Source: Macrococcus capreoli
GTDB taxonomy: Bacteria > Bacillota > Bacilli > Staphylococcales > Staphylococcaceae
NCBI RefSeq assembly: GCF_025628935.1
Contig: NZ_JAOTIS010000007.1
Location: 62,001-126,000, forward strand
Direction: 5' to 3'
Length of the DNA stretch: 64,000 bases
Shown here: piece by piece, positions 60,333-64,000 of the stretch
Layout: each line of letters starts with the position of its first letter
Numbering within the stretch: position 1 is the first letter of the stretch
Notes under the pieces: model-generated
Databases searched by the model: none
Seen by the model: only the letters and a program-made list of their open reading frames with translations
What the model was told of the DNA's origin: nothing
Made by a program: the position numbers and the translations under genes

Positions 60333-61650
60333 TTTATTTTATACATTAGATAAAGCATCGCTTGAAATATATAATAGCTTTCAACATGCAAAGCTTAACG
60401 TTGATACAGTAGTCATTGAAGATAGTGGCTTCTTGCCGCTTGGCATGCATAGTCCGTATCAATTTTTTGCTGGTAATGCGGTGAATAAATCTGCACGACC
60501 GAAGTTCTTCAATGAAGTTGAAATTCCGGATTACTGGGAAATACATGGCTCTAATCATTCAGCCAATGTATTTCATTTAGGTGAAATTAAAGCGAACATA
60601 AAGTACCATTCACATCCACAGCCGAGATCAGTGCATACTGTAGAATGGCTGGATAAACATGGAAATATTCGATTCGTTGATGTGTACAATCGATTTGGAT
60701 TGCGCTTTAGACAAGACGTGTTGAATGCTGAAGGAAAGCTCGTATTTAAGACATACTTTAATGATCAGCATCAAGAAATGATCTATGAGAATGTAGTGAC
60801 GAATCAAATCATTCTTAATTGGCAAGGGAAGGAATATGTATTCGATTCGAAGACGAAATATATTCAATTCTATTTGAAGCATAGTGGTTTAGATTATAGT
60901 GTACTTAATATTAATTCTTTAGGTATTCCGTTCTTTGTGTCTATTGGGTTGCCGGAAGGTTCAACGAATTTAATCTGGCAGGAACACATTCAACATGAAA
61001 TACCTGGGAATATGATAAATATGTTAACGCAGCAAAAGCAACGCGACTACCGTGTACTCGTACCAGATCATGCGGAATACGAAAAGATTGTAGCGCTGTT
61101 ACAAGATGATGTAAAAGATAAAGTGCAATCATTTGGTTATGTTTATCAATTTAAGCGTCAACATCAAATGACGAATAACGTCTTAATTGCGACAAATTCA
61201 GATCAATTGTTGAACTTTGAAGCGATTGTGAAGGCATGTCCTGACTACGAGTTTCATATCGTAGCAATTACCGAGATGTCGAATACGTTAATACAATATG
61301 ATCAGTATAAGAACGTTCACTTATATCCGAAAGTGACGAAAGTAAGATTCAATGAATTATTTATGCAAAGTGATATTTATTTAGATATTAATGGCGGGAA
61401 TGAATTACACAATGCAGTGCGACGTGCCTTTGATGCCAATATGATTATTTATACATTTAAGGAGCGTGCACATAATTTAAGTGTAACATTACCAGCACAT
61501 GTATTTATGACCGAGCAGACAGCAGAGTTAACTAAACAATTGAACCATCTTACAAATGAGCGACGCGAAACACTATTACTCCATCAGCGTGAACATGCCA
61601 ATCATATTGGAATTAATGCATTTAGGAAGAGAATTTTAAGTTCGAAATAA
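60325..61650 (+). CDS. gtfB: GtfB-like glycosyltransferase partner
   Basis: 441-residue GtfB-like protein: MINLFYTLDKASLEIYNSFQHAKLNVDTVVIEDSGFLPLGMHSPYQFF at the start is the family signature, and the N-terminal beta-rich domain continues to IPGNMINMLTQQ with a GT-B-like C-terminal half (VHLYPKVTKVRFNELFMQSDIYLDINGG). GtfB is a catalytically silent chaperone that forms a complex with GtfA to bind acceptor protein. It overlaps gtfA by 8 bases (AGGAGG inside gtfA end). Terminator downstream. Confidence 0.9.
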   Translation: MINLFYTLDKASLEIYNSFQHAKLNVDTVVIEDSGFLPLGMHSPYQFFAGNAVNKSARPKFFNEVEIPDYWEIHGSNHSANVFHLGEIKANIKYHSHPQPRSVHTVEWLDKHGNIRFVDVYNRFGLRFRQDVLNAEGKLVFKTYFNDQHQEMIYENVVTNQIILNWQGKEYVFDSKTKYIQFYLKHSGLDYSVLNINSLGIPFFVSIGLPEGSTNLIWQEHIQHEIPGNMINMLTQQKQRDYRVLVPDHAEYEKIVALLQDDVKDKVQSFGYVYQFKRQHQMTNNVLIATNSDQLLNFEAIVKACPDYEFHIVAITEMSNTLIQYDQYKNVHLYPKVTKVRFNELFMQSDIYLDINGGNELHNAVRRAFDANMIIYTFKERAHNLSVTLPAHVFMTEQTAELTKQLNHLTNERRETLLLHQREHANHIGINAFRKRILSSK

Positions 61651-61655
61651 ATATG

Positions 61656-61701
61656 AAATCCAGACTTATCAATAGATGACTGATAGGTCTGGATTTTTTT
61701 T
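61656..61701 (+). terminator. Rho-independent terminator of gtfAB
   Basis: 16-base stem (AAATCCAGACTTATCA with TGATAGGTCTGGATTT, one wobble), followed by TTTTTTTTG. Confidence 0.9.
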
Positions 61702-61727
61702 GTTTGATGATTAATGATAAGCGTGTG

Positions 61728-62570
61728 TTACTTTGTTGATTGTTCTACTGCTAAGAAATCATCACACGTTGTAACATGTGGTTTAAATGGCAGTATTTGA
61801 TTTGAGGCAACGAGGTCTTCAACTTTATTTATAAATGTAATGATGTCATCTGTCGCGTGTACACTTTTAAAGTCGCCGTATGCATATTGATACCATTGTA
61901 ACTTCTGTAAACGTTCAATCGTCCTTTCGTCATAGCGATACTTTAATACTTTCGCTGGGACACCACCTACAATTGCATACGGTGGTACATCTTTCGTCAC
62001 GATTGAACCAGCAGCGATTATAGCACCGTCACCAACTGTTATGCCATTATTAGCAAACGTTACATCCTGGCCAATCCATACGTTATGTCCGATGACGACA
62101 GGATTTAACGTCGGTGCATAGGGTGACGTCTGAAAGTCAGTACCATAATCTTTAGCATATTGCATGAATGCTGTCGCTTGGTTGTCGTACGTTAACATAG
62201 ATGTTGTGAAACGGTCCATAGGATGATTACCATGCATACGTTTAACATTTGAAGCGATAGATGAATAGCGACCGACAACTGTATTGACAGGTAATTCACT
62301 TAAAGTAGAAGAGAATGCACCCATAGAATAAAAGTATCGACCGATTAGAAACATTGCATAAGGTTCTATTTGTGCGTGGCTTGAAACTTGAATAATAGTA
62401 TTCGGTTGCAAACGCGCGCGTTTTTCGTTGTCCCGAGGTAATGTATAAATGCGTTTTTCGTTTAAAAATTGATGATAATTATCATTAAATGTTAATCGAA
62501 CATTGTTGTGAGATGGGTGAATCATTAAGTTGTCTTGTGTGAACGTAATGCCGTTATATTGTGTTGTCAT
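61728..62570 (-). CDS. CatB-type hexapeptide acetyltransferase
   Basis: 280-residue left-handed beta-helix transferase. [74 protein letters not shown] is the xenobiotic acetyltransferase pattern (CatB, VatA). The first ~90 residues are an extra N-terminal domain not usual for short CatB proteins. The start at 62570 has AAGGAG upstream; the frame to 62660 is not used. It lies convergent to gtfAB and could modify a surface sugar, but acetylation of a drug or another small molecule is as likely. Confidence 0.83.
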   Translation of the reverse strand: MTTQYNGITFTQDNLMIHPSHNNVRLTFNDNYHQFLNEKRIYTLPRDNEKRARLQPNTIIQVSSHAQIEPYAMFLIGRYFYSMGAFSSTLSELPVNTVVGRYSSIASNVKRMHGNHPMDRFTTSMLTYDNQATAFMQYAKDYGTDFQTSPYAPTLNPVVIGHNVWIGQDVTFANNGITVGDGAIIAAGSIVTKDVPPYAIVGGVPAKVLKYRYDERTIERLQKLQWYQYAYGDFKSVHATDDIITFINKVEDLVASNQILPFKPHVTTCDDFLAVEQSTK

Positions 62571-62860
62571 AAATAGCTCCTTCGATTTGAATGTTAGCCA
62601 TATTATAAGTGATATCATCAGAAAATAACACGAATATATATTGATTTGAATATTTATCATTAAATACTATATGTTTAATTTATTGTTAACGAATGTTAAT
62701 TTGAGGCGGTATCGTATTTTTGAAGAAACGGGAACTTAACCTTTGTCCAACCTCCATCATTACCTGCCAGAAAAATCTTAATAATTCATCGGAAAACGCT
62801 ATCTTCAACGTAAAATCTTTAATATAATAAAACTAATTGAGCATACAGGAGGACGTTTTT

Positions 62861-64000
62861 GTGAATTATTTTTGGTTGAATTGTGGATATAATAGATTTA
62901 ATCACTTTGAAGATTTAATGGGGCAAGTATCAGTATTTGACTCTACTGTACATTTCAACCCGAACGAAGGATATACTGCATTCAAACGAGCAGAACCTGG
63001 AGACAAAGTGATCTTCTATCAAGTCCAGAATAAGATTGGTCTTCTTGGTGCAGGATCGGTATTGAAAGTTGAGGAACCTCGTCGCGGTCAAATTAAGATT
63101 CACTTCAAATATGAGGAAAAGTTAGCGCCTTATACGAAAGAGTATCTTATCCGTGATGAGTCATTAAAGCTTGCGATTAATAGCATGAAAGAACAATTAC
63201 TTAACCCTTTATCTGAAGCGCATTATAATAAGATGTTGCGTGTTGGTAGACTTGAAGAGAAGATTAATCGTTACTTCTTAATGAAAGAAGAGATAGATTT
63301 CACTGCAGATGAAATATACACGATATACGTGCGCAATGTAAATGGCGTAAATCGCAATGGCTTCAAACATTATGGTCAAATGCAGGAAGGCGATAAAGTC
63401 ATTATTTATAAGACACAGCCTGAAAGAGGGATATACGGGATTGCTGAAGTTGTTGATGGCATGCACAGAAATCAACCGATTCCTGGTAGAACGGATAGTA
63501 CGGCAGTAAAGATTAAATATTTACAGCATATTGCGCCTCGTACGATATATGAATTGGATCGTGAACCGATGTTACGCGCACAATATTTCTTAGAAGAGAA
63601 ATGGAATGAATCAATCACAGAAATTACGAAGATTCAATATGATGCTTTCTTAAATCCTTCAACGGATACTGAATCAGCGCCAGCACAGCCTTCAATCCAT
63701 CAAACGATTGAAGCGGCTAAATTCTCCGCCCGCAAAAGTGCGCGAGAACAACAGTTTAAAGCAACATTAAACAATGAACCGGTGAAACAAAAAATTAACA
63801 AAACACCATGGAAGATGATATACGTCTTTAGTTTACCTGAGCATTTTAATGGTGTTGATACAGCGATAAAGTATTTACAGTTGAAACGCAATCATTTGAA
63901 TATTTATGCAGCTGATGCAATGTGGATCAATGCGAACCTGTATGGTCAATATGTGAAAGAGGAAGAGTATGTCGTATTTCATCAAGGTATTATTACAGAG
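62861..64000 (+). CDS. Protein with three EVE/PUA-like modules, 3' end outside window
   Basis: GTG start at 62861 with ACAGGAGGA upstream; a TATAAT lies at 62823-62828. The frame is open for 380 codons to the right edge and is truncated by it. Three similar modules are visible: NYFWLNCGYNRFNHF with GDKVIFYQ at residue 47, EIYTIYVRNVNGVNRNGFKHYG with GDKVIIYK at about 177, and KMIYVFSLPEHFNG with EEYVVFHQ at about 370. The pattern (Trp/Tyr strand, Gly-Asp-x-Val-aromatic strand) is like EVE/PUA domains, which read modified bases. EVE domains are often fused to McrB-type GTPases, so a restriction or defence role is possible, but the catalytic part is not in view. Confidence 0.72.
   Translation, partial: MNYFWLNCGYNRFNHFEDLMGQVSVFDSTVHFNPNEGYTAFKRAEPGDKVIFYQVQNKIGLLGAGSVLKVEEPRRGQIKIHFKYEEKLAPYTKEYLIRDESLKLAINSMKEQLLNPLSEAHYNKMLRVGRLEEKINRYFLMKEEIDFTADEIYTIYVRNVNGVNRNGFKHYGQMQEGDKVIIYKTQPERGIYGIAEVVDGMHRNQPIPGRTDSTAVKIKYLQHIAPRTIYELDREPMLRAQYFLEEKWNESITEITKIQYDAFLNPSTDTESAPAQPSIHQTIEAAKFSARKSAREQQFKATLNNEPVKQKINKTPWKMIYVFSLPEHFNGVDTAIKYLQLKRNHLNIYAADAMWINANLYGQYVKEEEYVVFHQGIITE

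Overview
The window is about 64 kb of AT-rich, densely packed chromosome from a low-GC Gram-positive bacterium of the family Staphylococcaceae. Macrococcus, or a close relative of Staphylococcus, is the best guess; the species cannot be read from the sequence. The evidence is the gene content and order: bacillithiol deacetylase, pdxK, ung, a coproporphyrin-dependent hemQ, pta-lipL, argS followed by a FecCD-type importer, a LysM-CHAP cell wall hydrolase, a thermonuclease and a gtfA/gtfB pair. Strong Shine-Dalgarno sequences, frequent GTG and TTG starts, and an S-box riboswitch also fit. No tRNA, rRNA, CRISPR array, transposase or prophage gene was seen, so most of this is vertically inherited backbone with small accessory inserts.

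Layout. 0-1.1 kb: end of a solute-binding protein gene. 1.1-3.6 kb (minus): yojF-bshB2-folE2-acetyltransferase. 3.7-7.6 kb: pdxK, ung, small membrane proteins and an amino acid permease. 7.7-12.2 kb: a siderophore ABC importer behind Fur-box-like sequences, ending in an unknown membrane-anchored protein. 12.4-15.5 kb: hemQ, pta, lipL and a DUF1450 gene. 15.7-19.0 kb: an ATP-grasp enzyme, a large GNAT-like protein and two small GNATs. 19.1-19.8 kb: hicAB. 19.8-28.5 kb (minus): a nine-gene methionine salvage operon (mtnK-mtnA-ABC importer-mtnW-mtnX-mtnB-mtnD) under a SAM-I riboswitch. 28.7-35.4 kb: ywfO, ywhD, ywiB-argS, a FecCD importer lacking its own ATPase, and a NUDIX gene. 35.4-38.4 kb: HAD hydrolase, bactofilin-like protein, an alpha/beta hydrolase without its nucleophile, and a methyltransferase. 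38.5-41.3 kb: DUF2316 and nrdDG behind paired NrdR boxes. 41.35-41.64 kb: six tandem 51-bp repeats. 41.7-45.9 kb: a dehydrogenase, unknown proteins, a nucleoside hydrolase and a DinB protein. 45.9-49.3 kb: a two-component system with a frameshifted kinase, a DUF2231 protein and a CDF metal exporter. 49.3-54.1 kb: small genes, lipoprotein, hemolysin III, LysM-CHAP hydrolase and thermonuclease. 54.2-58.7 kb: lysE and its divergent regulator, yeiH, and an MFS/TetR pair. 58.8-62.6 kb: gtfA-gtfB and a hexapeptide acetyltransferase. 62.9 kb to the edge: the start of a protein with repeated EVE/PUA-like modules.

The most interesting points are these. (1) An RbsABC-type importer is translationally coupled inside the methionine salvage operon and may bring in methylthioribose. 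(2) The EVE-repeat protein cut by the right edge could be the specificity part of a modification-dependent defence protein. (3) A family of about 120-bp structured repeats sits immediately after stop codons at three loci, with an invariant apical loop on varying stems. (4) The tandem 51-bp hairpin array lies beside nrdD. (5) The histidine kinase is broken by one base in an A6 tract. (6) A gtfA/gtfB pair has no accessory Sec genes around it. Only the sequence was read; no database search was run, so family names rest on recognised motifs and gene order.
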